A stretch of DNA of 64,000 bases, from positions 958,001-1,022,000 of the forward strand of contig NZ_CP092831.1 of the NCBI RefSeq assembly GCF_022531965.1. The letters are read 5' to 3'. Below are positions 17,653 to 26,233 of this stretch, piece by piece. Made by a program: the position numbers and the translations under genes. Source of the stretch: Paenibacillus peoriae (lineage in GTDB: Bacteria; Bacillota; Bacilli; Paenibacillales; Paenibacillaceae). Numbering within the stretch: position 1 is the stretch's first letter; each line of letters opens with the position of its first letter. Below the pieces are notes generated by a model. It had not been told where the DNA came from, did no database searches, and was given only the letters and a program-made list of their open reading frames with translations.

Positions 17653-18627
17653 ATGTTGAAAGCATGGAAAAAATCAGTACGGAGTAAATTGACCCGAACG
17701 GCGTTTGCTGCTGTAACCTCGGCTGCTTTGTTACTTTCAGTGATGCCATCTGCATCCGCAGAGCACTGGGCGTTAACTGGTGATGTGGCAGTACATGATC
17801 CGTCCATTACGAAAGAAGGCAACGCTTGGTATATTTTCTCCACAGGGCAGGGGATACAGGTTCAAAGATCGGACGACGGACGCAATTTTTACAGATTGCC
17901 GCAAATATTCCTGTCGCCGCCATCATGGTGGAAATCGTATGTACCTAAGCAAAAGCCTAACGATGTGTGGGCACCGGACGCTCAGAAGTACAATGGACGT
18001 GTCTGGGTTTACTATTCCATTTCTACTTTTGGGTCACGCACTTCGGCCATTGGATTGACTTCAGCAACAAGCATTGGCGCGGGGAGCTGGAGAGATGATG
18101 GACTCGTGCTGCGTACGACGGATGCCAACGATTATAATGCGATTGACCCGAATCTCGTCATTGACGCTTCCGGTAACCCGTGGCTTTCCTTTGGTTCATG
18201 GAATTCAGGCTTGAAAGTGACTCGATTGGACAAGAATACGATGAAGCCTACGGGGCAGATCTATTCTATCGCCAAGCGTACGGCGGGTGGTTTGGAAGCG
18301 CCACATGTTACATACCGCGATGGGTATTATTATCTGTTTGCTTCCATTGATAACTGCTGCAAAGGCGTAGATAGTAATTATAAGATTATTTACGGTCGCT
18401 CTACTAGTATTACTGGACCGTATGTGGACAAGAGCGGCAAAAGCCTGATGGACGGCGGCGGAACGATACTGGATGCGGGGAATGACCGTTGGAAGGGACC
18501 GGGCGGCCAATCCGTCTATAACAACAGTGTCATTGCGCGTCATGCCTACGATGCCACTGATAAAGGTAATCCAAAACTTCTGATTAGTGATTTAAAATGG
18601 GATTCGGCAGGCTGGCCTACGTACTAA
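17653..18627 (+). CDS. abnA: Secreted endo-1,5-alpha-L-arabinanase (GH43)
   Basis: A 324-residue secreted enzyme that cuts the alpha-1,5-arabinan backbone of pectin side chains. A signal peptide ends at about residue 36 (PSASA). The five-bladed propeller carries the GH43 acids: Asp49 in VHDPSI (base), the Asp in AIDPNLV and the Glu in GGLEAPH (acid). It ends GWPTY, as full-length AbnA-type enzymes do, so it is complete. The ATG at 17653 follows CGGAGGTG. Products would feed the AraNPQ-type importer upstream. Confidence 0.92.
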   Translation: MLKAWKKSVRSKLTRTAFAAVTSAALLLSVMPSASAEHWALTGDVAVHDPSITKEGNAWYIFSTGQGIQVQRSDDGRNFYRLPQIFLSPPSWWKSYVPKQKPNDVWAPDAQKYNGRVWVYYSISTFGSRTSAIGLTSATSIGAGSWRDDGLVLRTTDANDYNAIDPNLVIDASGNPWLSFGSWNSGLKVTRLDKNTMKPTGQIYSIAKRTAGGLEAPHVTYRDGYYYLFASIDNCCKGVDSNYKIIYGRSTSITGPYVDKSGKSLMDGGGTILDAGNDRWKGPGGQSVYNNSVIARHAYDATDKGNPKLLISDLKWDSAGWPTY

Positions 18628-18678
18628 AGAGAGGACCGTTTGGAGTCACCTATGTAGTAAAATCATATAGATATATTC

Positions 18679-18710
18679 AAAAACTGTTCCTCTTATGGGG
18701 AACAGTTTTT
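18679..18710 (+). terminator. Terminator after the arabinanase gene
   Basis: AAAAACTGTTCC pairs with GGAACAGTTTTT across a short loop. Confidence 0.88.
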
Positions 18711-18713
18711 GGC

Positions 18714-18741
18714 TTGCAATGTCATAGAAACATGCTATTAT
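18714..18741 (+). promoter_or_regulatory. Promoter of the second siderophore operon
   Basis: TTGCAA (18714-18719) and TATTAT (18736-18741) are separated by 16 bases and followed directly by a Fur box. Confidence 0.5.
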
Positions 18742-18750
18742 GTATCAAGT

Positions 18751-18765
18751 TGATAACAATTATCA
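18751..18765. promoter_or_regulatory. Fur box of the second siderophore operon
   Basis: TGATAACAATTATCA matches the 7-1-7 Fur consensus with one mismatch and lies just downstream of the putative -10. Confidence 0.8.
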
Positions 18766-18828
18766 TTATCGTTATTGTTTTGGAAAACATAATGATTTTT
18801 TCAGGTACGGAGGGAGTGACCTCACCAA

Positions 18829-19914
18829 ATGCAGTCTAAAGACAGCATGGACAAACATACAGCCCAGACAGAGAGGGCAGTTCCTGAAGTAGTCATAACA
18901 GCACGTCCAGTACTTCGAGCGGATAGGATTCGGCAGGCGTTGTTGTTCACAGCTTCGGCTGTATTGTTGGGTTTGGCCATATTCGCCGCCATTTCTCTCG
19001 GAGCCAAGGACTTGACCGTAAGCACCGTGTGGTCGGCAGTATTTCACTATGATCGTTCGCTGATGACACATCAGATCATTCATGAGTTGAGATTGCCGCG
19101 TGTACTCGGTGCAGCTGTTATTGGAGCTGCGCTTGCGGTTGCAGGTTCTCTGATTCAGGGCATTACGCGCAACCCGCTGGGAGATACAGGTGTGCTGGGC
19201 ATTAACGCAGGAGCGATGTTTGTAGTTGCAGTGAGTTTTGCCTTTTTTCCCGATCTTCCTTATGGGACGTTAATAGTATTGTCGTTCCTGGGGGCGCTGA
19301 TGAGTACCTTACTGGTATTTGGTCTGGGAGCATCTGCGCCTGGTGGATTGACACCTATGAGACTGACGGTGTCTGGAGCTGTGACGGCTGCCCTGTTAGG
19401 TTCCATGACTTCGGGGATTGCGATTTATTTTGATTTAAGTCAGGATTTAGCCTTCTGGTATGCGGGTGGTGTAGCCGGGATCAAATGGTCGCAGCTTGAG
19501 ATTCTTGCACCGATTTTGCTTATTGTGATCGCCTGGTCTATGGGGCTGGCACGTTCTATTTCGCTGATTTCGATGGGCGATGAGGTGGCGTTAAATCTTG
19601 GGTTGAATCTCAGACGTATTCGGCTTTTGGGTCTGCTGACCGTAGTGGTACTGGCCGGACTCTCTGTATCGGCTGCTGGAGCCATCGGCTTTGTAGGTTT
19701 GGTTATCCCACATATCGCTCGCAAGCTAATCGGTGTGGATTATCGCCAGATCGTGCCGCTGTCTGCGTTATTGGGAGCCGTGTTACTGGTGCTGGCAGAT
19801 TTGGGAGCGAGAATGGCAAATCCGCCAGAGGAGCTAGCTATTGGAATTATGGTGTCTTTTATCGGAGTACCCTTTTTCCTCTTTCTCGCCCGTAAGGAAA
19901 GGAGGGATTTATAG
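18829..19914 (+). CDS. Iron-siderophore ABC transporter permease
   Basis: A 361-residue FecCD-family membrane protein with a 35-residue hydrophilic N-terminal tail. Family signatures are RLPRVLGAAVIGAALAVAGS, RNPLGDTGVLGI and GFVGLVIPHIARKLIG. The stop overlaps the GTG start of the next permease by one base, so both subunits are made together. A Fur box upstream places it under iron control. The operon contains a binding protein but no ATPase. Confidence 0.9.
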   Translation: MQSKDSMDKHTAQTERAVPEVVITARPVLRADRIRQALLFTASAVLLGLAIFAAISLGAKDLTVSTVWSAVFHYDRSLMTHQIIHELRLPRVLGAAVIGAALAVAGSLIQGITRNPLGDTGVLGINAGAMFVVAVSFAFFPDLPYGTLIVLSFLGALMSTLLVFGLGASAPGGLTPMRLTVSGAVTAALLGSMTSGIAIYFDLSQDLAFWYAGGVAGIKWSQLEILAPILLIVIAWSMGLARSISLISMGDEVALNLGLNLRRIRLLGLLTVVVLAGLSVSAAGAIGFVGLVIPHIARKLIGVDYRQIVPLSALLGAVLLVLADLGARMANPPEELAIGIMVSFIGVPFFLFLARKERRDL

Positions 19915-20939
19915 TGAGTCGCTCTTTAGGGATTGGGGACACAAGAACGAAAAAGGCTTGGCTCGTTTGTTTGGTATTGGCGGGAATCAGCTTTGCCGTC
20001 CTTGTTTTGGGTTTGAATACCGGAACGATTCGTATTCCACCGCTACGCGTGCTGGATACGTTGTTTGGCGGTGGCAGCGGACGTGATCATATCGTTCTGT
20101 TCGAGTATCGTCTGCCTCGTATTGCTGTAACGGTGCTGGCTGGAGCGGGACTAGGCGCAGCCGGGGCGGTCATGCAAGGCTTGTCGCGGAACGGACTTGC
20201 TGATCCGGGAGTGCTCGGTCTTCATGCAGGGGCTGCGTTGGGACTGGTAATGTTCGTTAGCTTTTTTCGCGACTTGGACGGTTCGGCCGCCGTCCTGATC
20301 CCCTTGTTTACCTTTGCAGGAGGTGTCATTGCGGCGGTGCTGATTGTTTTGTTGTCCTATAGCCGTAACAGAGGAATCGTGCCCGTGCGTCTGATTTTGT
20401 CCGGTATCGGTGTAGCCTCGGGCCTTAGCGCTATAACGCTGTATTGGTCCTTACGGCTGGATGAGGATACATACGCATTTACCGCACGTTGGTTGGCTGG
20501 CAGCGTTTGGGGCCGGGACTGGATACATGCAGCAGCTTTGCTGCCTTGGTTAGTCATTGTATTACCCTACGTTCTGTCGCAGACGCGCAGTCTGAATAAC
20601 CTGTCGTTGGGCGACGAGACCGCGGCTGGAATCGGTACAAGTGTGAAGCGCCAGCGCCTATTACTGCTGGGCGCAGCCGTGGCTCTATCCAGTGCCAGCG
20701 TATCCATGGCCGGAGGCATTGGCTTTATCGGGCTCATTGCGCCTCATCTGGCTCGCCGCCTGGTTGGGCCGATGTACCAGCATTTGCTGCCAGTAGCCTG
20801 TTTGGTCGGGGTCGTCATTCTGGTCACCGCCGACACGATTGGGCGTTCGGTGTTTCAGCCGAATGCGATTCCCGCAGGTGTGGTGGTTGCTGTGGTAGGA
20901 GCTCCGTATTTTTTATTCCTGCTGTCCCGAACAAAATGA
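19914..20939 (+). CDS. Iron-siderophore ABC transporter permease
   Basis: A 341-residue FecCD-family protein, second half of the channel. Signatures: RLPRIAVTVLAGAGLGAAGA, SRNGLADPGVLGL and GFIGLIAPHLARRLVG. It begins with GTG overlapping the preceding stop (TAGTG) behind AAGGAGGG. It is followed after 64 bases by the binding-protein gene, with a further Fur-like palindrome in between. Confidence 0.9.
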   Translation: MSRSLGIGDTRTKKAWLVCLVLAGISFAVLVLGLNTGTIRIPPLRVLDTLFGGGSGRDHIVLFEYRLPRIAVTVLAGAGLGAAGAVMQGLSRNGLADPGVLGLHAGAALGLVMFVSFFRDLDGSAAVLIPLFTFAGGVIAAVLIVLLSYSRNRGIVPVRLILSGIGVASGLSAITLYWSLRLDEDTYAFTARWLAGSVWGRDWIHAAALLPWLVIVLPYVLSQTRSLNNLSLGDETAAGIGTSVKRQRLLLLGAAVALSSASVSMAGGIGFIGLIAPHLARRLVGPMYQHLLPVACLVGVVILVTADTIGRSVFQPNAIPAGVVVAVVGAPYFLFLLSRTK

Positions 20940-20953
20940 CAGAAGAAGCCTTC

Positions 20954-20969
20954 TATAATGATCATTATA
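20954..20969. promoter_or_regulatory. Internal Fur-like palindrome before the binding-protein gene
   Basis: TATAATGATCATTATA is a perfect 16-bp palindrome resembling two overlapping Fur half-sites. It lies 35 bases upstream of the binding-protein start and may mark a second iron-controlled promoter inside the operon. Confidence 0.55.
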
Positions 20970-21003
20970 ATGTAGAGCTTCTATAGCATAGGAGAGAATA
21001 AAC

Positions 21004-21951
21004 ATGAGAAAACACAAATTTGAGGGTTCAGGTTTTAAACGTTCATGGGTAGTCACAACTCTTGTTGTATGCATGATCATGCTATCTGCTTGCGGACAAG
21101 CAGCCGACAAACAGACTGCCGATACGAAAGCGGCGGACAGTGCGCAGACAACCATTAGTGCGGATTCGCGTATTGCTTCGATGTCTATTCATTTGACGAA
21201 CAACCTGCTGGCATTGGGTATTACTCCGGCTGGTTCGGTCATTGGCGGAGATGTGAAGGATTTTCTGCCGCATGTAAAAGATCGTCTTCAAAGTACCCGT
21301 AAGCTAGGTGTTGTCACTGATCCGGATATGGAAGCGGTACTGGAGCTTCAACCTGATCATATTTTCTTGGACAAAAAATATTCGGGAACCGATGTGGCCA
21401 AGTTTGAAAAAATTGCGCCGACCGAAGTTTTTGATCTGGATGAAGGCACATGGAAAGATCAATTGAAAAAAATAGCCGTTATGGTCAAACATGAAGCACA
21501 GGCAGACGCATTTCTAAAAGACTATGATACACAGAGGGAACGAGTCAAAAAGCTGATTCATTCAAAAATTGGGGACGGAACGGTTATGGCTATACGTGTG
21601 ACGGCGAAAGAGGTTCGTGTTATGGGGATGAAGCGTCCGGTAGGACCGCTGTTATATCAGGATTTGGGCTTGAAGCCAGCCAAAGGTGTAGAAAAGATCG
21701 ACAAGGCTTATCAGGTGGTTTCCCAAGAGGTTTTACCGGATTATGATGCCGATGCGATTCTTGTTATCATCAGTAAAGGCGCGGATGCCCAAAAGGTATA
21801 CAAGCAGCTGGAAGGAAACACAGTATGGCAAGGTCTCAAAGCGGTGAAGCAAGGGCATGTCTACATGTTGGACGGACAGCCTTGGCTGGACTATTCCGCA
21901 ATGGGACACAAAATGGCTCTGGATAATGCAGAACAACTATTTTCCAAATAA
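21004..21951 (+). CDS. Iron-siderophore ABC transporter substrate-binding lipoprotein
   Basis: A 315-residue lipoprotein with lipobox MLSAC (C30) and a Fhu/Fec-fold binding domain (RIASMSIHLTNNLLALGITP; LELQPDHIFLDKKY; LGLKPAKGVEKID). It resembles the YfiY/YxeB/FhuD group; the siderophore cannot be assigned. It is last in the operon, unlike the first iron operon where the binding protein is first. AGGAGAG precedes the ATG. Confidence 0.87.
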   Translation: MRKHKFEGSGFKRSWVVTTLVVCMIMLSACGQAADKQTADTKAADSAQTTISADSRIASMSIHLTNNLLALGITPAGSVIGGDVKDFLPHVKDRLQSTRKLGVVTDPDMEAVLELQPDHIFLDKKYSGTDVAKFEKIAPTEVFDLDEGTWKDQLKKIAVMVKHEAQADAFLKDYDTQRERVKKLIHSKIGDGTVMAIRVTAKEVRVMGMKRPVGPLLYQDLGLKPAKGVEKIDKAYQVVSQEVLPDYDADAILVIISKGADAQKVYKQLEGNTVWQGLKAVKQGHVYMLDGQPWLDYSAMGHKMALDNAEQLFSK

Positions 21952-21966
21952 GTTCTAAAATATATC

Positions 21967-22016
21967 AAGCCGTATTCCTCCATGCAGCTTCTTGCAGGCC
22001 AGGAATACGGCTTTTT
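21967..22016 (+). terminator. Terminator after the second siderophore operon
   Basis: AAGCCGTATTCCT pairs with AGGAATACGGCTT and is followed by a T-run. Confidence 0.85.
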
Positions 22017-22055
22017 GGCGCACACCCCAGCTGTAAGTCGATTGCCTGATCGAAA

Positions 22056-22093
22056 TGAAAAGGAGCTGCTATGACCCAAAATGGGGCAGCTCC
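22056..22093 (-). terminator. Terminator of the minus-strand membrane protein gene
   Basis: GGAGCTGC and GCAGCTCC form the stem; on the minus strand it is followed by TTTTC. Confidence 0.6.
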
Positions 22094-22112
22094 ATATAAT
22101 GAAAATTGCGGG

Positions 22113-22544
22113 CTATGAACGTTTTTTACGCAGAAAAATCGGTTTGAGTCCAATAAAGCCGATGGCGGCGAGAATTAAATTTACCCAAGGTGAGATCCTG
22201 AATACTGGCAGTACACTGCGCAGCGCTAGTCCGGCGACAAGAATCACGACAACTAAAACAACATACATCAAGATGGATTTAAGATTCATCTGGGGCTTTA
22301 CGGGGGCGGGGTTTGGATGTTGTATCTCCTCGCCTTCTTCGGGACGATCCATAAAATTCATCAGGGCTTCAACGAGTAGAATGGCTCCTGCGGCGATGAT
22401 GATAAGGGTGGATAGGCTGATTTCTTCAAAGGGTTTGAGATCTCCGCCTGTAAAGGTGACAAACCATCCGATAATCGCCTGTGTCAAAAAAAACATGGAC
22501 AAGGCAACCCATGCAATAAGCGTATAATTTTTTGCTTTATTCAT
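22113..22544 (-). CDS. Four-helix membrane protein of unknown function
   Basis: A 143-residue protein with two pairs of membrane segments (about 8-30, 40-60, 85-105, 110-130) joined by an acidic loop MDRPEEGEEIQHPNPAP, and a basic tail LRKKRS. The ATG at 22544 follows GCAGGAGGAAGC; an upstream in-frame ATG lacks a ribosome site. I do not recognise the family. It is transcribed alone, opposite to the siderophore operon, and has its own terminator. Confidence 0.75.
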   Translation of the reverse strand: MNKAKNYTLIAWVALSMFFLTQAIIGWFVTFTGGDLKPFEEISLSTLIIIAAGAILLVEALMNFMDRPEEGEEIQHPNPAPVKPQMNLKSILMYVVLVVVILVAGLALRSVLPVFRISPWVNLILAAIGFIGLKPIFLRKKRS

Positions 22545-22741
22545 TGCTTCCTCCTGCTTTATGAGCGTATTCCAAGCTGATGGAACCGCCATTTCGTAAC
22601 AAAGACAGTATACGTGAGGAAGCGTCGGATGGCAAAAGACTTTATCTATAGCATGTATATTACCGTTGCATTCTCCTCAAACTGGATAGAGGGTGAGCAC
22701 GTGGAGCAACCTGAATATAAACGTTGAGAGGATGTGGCATC

Positions 22742-23041
22742 ATGAAACTGGAGAACCAGGCAGATTATTTAGTCCAAAAACGACTGGGAAACGCTTCGAA
22801 TGGGAATAGCGGGGCGGCCTCGTCTACAAATGTGAGTCACCGGAGCGTTCAAGGAACATCTCCAACGTACCGTATAGTGGACGATATCGAAGTGGCTGAG
22901 GATACAGAATTTGCAGGTGAGCTAGGTGCACAGAACTACCGCAGCCTGTGGCATGAGGATGAACATAACGGCGACTCTTGTAAACTGCAGTGGGAAGGAC
23001 GAACGGAGACCCACCAAATGTTCAGGAACAGCTACGAATAA
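22742..23041 (+). CDS. Small hypothetical protein
   Basis: A 99-residue hydrophilic protein with no membrane segment, Asn/Ser/Gly-rich in the first half (NASNGNSGAASSTN) and acidic in the second (VDDIEVAEDTEFAGELG). The ATG at 22742 follows GAGAGGATG. I do not recognise it. The low-complexity composition and short length leave some doubt that it is translated, but a good hairpin terminator follows it. Confidence 0.5.
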   Translation: MKLENQADYLVQKRLGNASNGNSGAASSTNVSHRSVQGTSPTYRIVDDIEVAEDTEFAGELGAQNYRSLWHEDEHNGDSCKLQWEGRTETHQMFRNSYE

Positions 23042-23086
23042 CGAATGTCACTTTAAATGTAGTGGATTCACTCACATAAGTGTAGT

Positions 23087-23124
23087 ATAGCGTTCTCCGG
23101 AATCGCATCGGGGAGCGCTATTTG
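23087..23124 (+). terminator. Terminator after the small hypothetical gene
   Basis: ATAGCGTTCTCCG pairs imperfectly with CGGGGAGCGCTAT, followed by a T-rich tract. Confidence 0.7.
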
Positions 23125-23312
23125 TTTACTTTTTTAACGATGTGAACTGACAGGTTGACAAGGAAGCAGGGCGATGATAGACTGACTTTACTATAAAACT
23201 TATTAAACTTATCGGAATTAAAGTGAATAAATATCCTGGATGGATATTCCACGTTACTATATGAGTTCGAATTCATAAATGTGTAGTGAAGCTTGAAACA
23301 GGGGGAATCAGG

Positions 23313-24137
23313 ATGGAACGGCAAATTGGAATTCGTTTTGAACATGAAGAGCTGGCCGCAACAATTCATTATCCAAACCGTACAAATGAGGGAGAGCGTC
23401 AGAGACGAGTTCCCCTCGTTGTTATATGTCACGGTTTTGTAGGCAATCGTATCGGCGTAGATCGATTATTCGTCAAGACTGCGCGTGAACTGGCCGAAGG
23501 GGGATATTTTGTCCTGCGCTTTGATTTTGCCGGTTGTGGGGAGAGCACAGGTGAATACGGCAAGCAGGGGCTCGAGTCCATGATTAATCAGACACGTACC
23601 GTATTGGATTACGCCGTCAATTGTGCGGACATTGACCCGACCAAGGTGACGCTGATCGGTCACAGTCTGGGGGGCGCGGTTGCTCTTCTCACAGCCGTAC
23701 GGGACAAGAGAGTACAAAATCTGGTCCTTTGGTCAGCAGTGGGCTATCCGTTCAATGACATCGTCAAAATTACGGAGCGAAGCGTGTACGATGAGTCTGT
23801 TAAAACTGGTCATGCCGATTATTTGGGCTATAAGTTTACGCCTGCTTACTTTGAGTCGTTAGCTCAATTTCAGCCGTTCCAGGAGGCCGTTAAATTTAAC
23901 GGGGATGTGCTCGTCATTCATGGAACCTCGGATGATATTATTCCTGTCGATTATGCATTTCTGTTTCAAAAGATATTCTGGATGCGTCCAGAGGGACGCT
24001 GTGATAAAGAGATTATTTTCCAGGGAGATCACACTTTCTCGTCAGGTAAAGAGCGGCAACGGCTCATTGATCGGACGCTTGAATGGCTGGATGAACAGGA
24101 AAATATTCAACGTGATTGGCAGCACTGGATGATCTGA
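23313..24137 (+). CDS. Alpha/beta hydrolase (esterase/acylaminoacyl-peptidase-like)
   Basis: A 274-residue serine hydrolase. HGFVGNR near residue 37 is the oxyanion region, GHSLGGA (Ser about 117) the nucleophile elbow, HGTSDDIIPV the acid loop and GDHTFSS the catalytic histidine. The signature RFDFAGCGESTGEYG is typical of YqkD/feruloyl-esterase-like cytosolic hydrolases. The ATG at 23313 follows CAGGGGGAATCAGG; a GTG 27 bases upstream is less likely. The substrate is unknown. Confidence 0.85.
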   Translation: MERQIGIRFEHEELAATIHYPNRTNEGERQRRVPLVVICHGFVGNRIGVDRLFVKTARELAEGGYFVLRFDFAGCGESTGEYGKQGLESMINQTRTVLDYAVNCADIDPTKVTLIGHSLGGAVALLTAVRDKRVQNLVLWSAVGYPFNDIVKITERSVYDESVKTGHADYLGYKFTPAYFESLAQFQPFQEAVKFNGDVLVIHGTSDDIIPVDYAFLFQKIFWMRPEGRCDKEIIFQGDHTFSSGKERQRLIDRTLEWLDEQENIQRDWQHWMI

Positions 24138-24229
24138 TTTCAGTGTGTAACGGATTGTATTGGAAATTGCGCCTCCGCCGGAGTAAAATGGAAGAGTAAC
24201 ACTATACTGGCGTGTGGAGGTTGGCAGCG

Positions 24230-25021
24230 ATGACATTACCCTCAATTTTTGTTGCGCATGGTTCACCGACACTGGCTGTAGAAAATAACGCATATACCAG
24301 CTTTCTTGCAAAGCTGGGCGCGAGCCTGCCCCGACCCAAAGGAATTGTCATTTTTTCCGCGCATTGGGATAGCCCCGATCAATGTATTGGCGCGGATGAT
24401 CAGCATGCAGCGTTGCACGATTTCTATGGCTTTCCTGAAGAAATGTACTCAATCGATTACCCTGCACCAGGCGATCCAAAGCTGTATGAGGAGATAGAGC
24501 ATCTGTTCAGTCAGCATAACTTGTTCCACCAGCCGGTTCGGAACCGGGGACTGGATCATGGAGCATGGGTGGTTTTGCGGCATATATATCCTGATGCGGA
24601 CATACCGGTCGTACCGTTATCTATTGATTCTCGGCGCGCTCCTCAAGAGCAATACGAGATTGGACGGATGCTGGCGCCGTTGCGAGAACAAGGGATTTTG
24701 ATTATCGGTAGCGGCGGATTGGTCCACAACTTGCGGACACTCAAGCAGACGAGTGAGCCAGCCGATTGGGCCGTTCAATATGATGACTGGATTGCACAGC
24801 AGCTTCAAGACTGGAATTTACGTCACTTATTCCAATATGACAAGAAGGCTCCATATGCCAAACAAGCGGTACCTTCTTATGGAATAGAGCATTTTTCACC
24901 TTTGTTTTATGCGATGGGGGCTGCGGATCAGGAGCGCTCCGCGCATAAGCTTTTTCAGTCGTATGTCCTTGGCTCGCTGAGTCTCAATTGTTGGGCTTTT
25001 GGTCAAGAAAGTGATACGTAA
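24230..25021 (+). CDS. Extradiol ring-cleavage dioxygenase, 4,5-DOPA dioxygenase family (LigB fold, YgiD-like)
   Basis: A 263-residue class III extradiol dioxygenase. Metal-binding histidines are visible in VAHGSPTLAVE (about 9), FSAHWDS, LDHGAWVVLRHIYP and IEHFSPLFYAMGA. The family opens catechol rings such as L-DOPA; the true substrate in bacteria is often unknown. The ATG at 24230 follows GTGGAGGTTGG. It is transcribed alone and ends at a bidirectional terminator. Confidence 0.9.
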   Translation: MTLPSIFVAHGSPTLAVENNAYTSFLAKLGASLPRPKGIVIFSAHWDSPDQCIGADDQHAALHDFYGFPEEMYSIDYPAPGDPKLYEEIEHLFSQHNLFHQPVRNRGLDHGAWVVLRHIYPDADIPVVPLSIDSRRAPQEQYEIGRMLAPLREQGILIIGSGGLVHNLRTLKQTSEPADWAVQYDDWIAQQLQDWNLRHLFQYDKKAPYAKQAVPSYGIEHFSPLFYAMGAADQERSAHKLFQSYVLGSLSLNCWAFGQESDT

Positions 25022-25025
25022 ATGT

Positions 25026-25074
25026 AAAAAAGAACTTCCGAATCCACATGCTGTGTGGGAATGGAAGTTCTTTT
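25026..25074. terminator. Bidirectional terminator between convergent genes
   Basis: A6GAACTTCC pairs with GGAAGTTCTTTT with an inner CAC/GTG helix, between the dioxygenase and the minus-strand secreted protein. Confidence 0.88.
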
Positions 25075-25093
25075 GTGTTTTTTGCGTCTTCGA

Positions 25094-26017
25094 TTAATTA
25101 GAAGGCACGTTCTTTTTTAGCCAAGTGGATACCTGCGAAGTACGTTGATCTCCATTTTGATCCAACAGTGTCATAAATGCTTTCAGCTTTTGAATATAGG
25201 TGCTCTTCGAATCCATATTACGTTGAACGAACCATTGATACCCTTTTTTGGCATACGGATGAATCTTCCCGGTATCATGATCGAATAATGGCGTATTGTT
25301 CGTGCCGTAGAAAGTATAGAAAAAGTACAGATCGTGCAATTTTTTTATAGCTTGTGTACGATTGGAATGTGGATATTGGTTTAAAAACAATTCCTGTGCC
25401 AGCACTCGTCCGGCTAACTGTTGATAGCCGATACGGAGCGCGGCATCTTTGGTAGCAGCCTGTCCGGATTCCATCGACATGATGTCAATATAGCTGCGGA
25501 TATCTGCCGTGGTGTGCTTCCCGAATACTTTATATTTTTCATAGTTGATGATTGGGTAATACATGCCTTCTGCGGTTTCAAGTTTGTAGCCGGCATCTCT
25601 TGTTTGAGTTAGCAACTTTTTCAGGTTCGCATCGCTTGTACGGCTGATTACATTTGTGAACGAATCACCGGGTTTATAGATTTGATTTATTTTGGTTTGA
25701 ACAGAGGTCGGGTATAGGGTCTGTGCATAGGAATCCAATTGCTGGTTCTGTGCATTTTCCAGATGAAGCACCATGAGGGTAGCTTGAGAAGCTGGAATGG
25801 ATTGAATATGCTTTTGCAAATAAGTGAATGCCTGAGATAGCTTGCCGGGTTGGCCTAGTAGCTGCTCGAAGGTCTTGGAGATATGTTGTACACTTTCTGC
25901 CTGAGATGTCGTAGTAGACGTCGCCGCTTGGGCTGATGCCGTATATCCCGATCCCATAGTCTGCACTGTGAAAGTTACTGCTGCGAGCATGAGATAGGCT
26001 TTGGTGATTTTTTTCAT
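25094..26017 (-). CDS. Secreted protein of unknown function
   Basis: A 307-residue protein with a signal peptide cleaved near residue 30 (YTASAQA), followed by a Thr/Ser/Gln-rich linker and a mostly helical soluble domain (KTFEQLLGQPGKLSQAFTYL; DIRSYIDIMSMESGQAATKD). The ATG at 26017 follows GGAGGGTT. I do not recognise a family; repeated YLQKH and YIQKL helices suggest an all-alpha fold. It is transcribed alone. Confidence 0.7.
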   Translation of the reverse strand: MKKITKAYLMLAAVTFTVQTMGSGYTASAQAATSTTTSQAESVQHISKTFEQLLGQPGKLSQAFTYLQKHIQSIPASQATLMVLHLENAQNQQLDSYAQTLYPTSVQTKINQIYKPGDSFTNVISRTSDANLKKLLTQTRDAGYKLETAEGMYYPIINYEKYKVFGKHTTADIRSYIDIMSMESGQAATKDAALRIGYQQLAGRVLAQELFLNQYPHSNRTQAIKKLHDLYFFYTFYGTNNTPLFDHDTGKIHPYAKKGYQWFVQRNMDSKSTYIQKLKAFMTLLDQNGDQRTSQVSTWLKKNVPSN

Positions 26018-26147
26018 GATATAACCCTCCATTACGTTCTTTGATGTAACTGTAGTGTATAGGGTAAATGTATCGTGAGCATTCCATGTTGTATCCAACT
26101 TGTAAACGTTTGGGGAGGATAATGAATCCGATAAAAGAGTCCGAGTT

Positions 26148-26168
26148 AGGAGGAGCTAAAATCCTCCT
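26148..26168. other. Small perfect hairpin upstream of the secreted-protein gene
   Basis: AGGAGGA and TCCTCCT flank a 7-base loop. It lies 131 bases upstream of the secreted-protein start and just downstream of the DoxX terminator; no T-run. It could influence 5' UTR folding. Confidence 0.3.
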
Positions 26169-26185
26169 TGTGAGCATAACAGCGC

Positions 26186-26223
26186 AAAAAAAATAACCAT
26201 TATCCCGGAGGATAACGGTTATT
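26186..26223 (-). terminator. Terminator after the DoxX gene
   Basis: AATAACCATTATCC pairs with GGATAACGGTTATT; reading the minus strand it ends in T8. Confidence 0.88.
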
Positions 26224-26233
26224 TGGGGGATGT

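Noticed and set aside
18560..18627. Possible truncation of the arabinanase
   Set aside because: It ends GWPTY, the expected end of single-domain AbnA-type enzymes, and all three catalytic acids are present.
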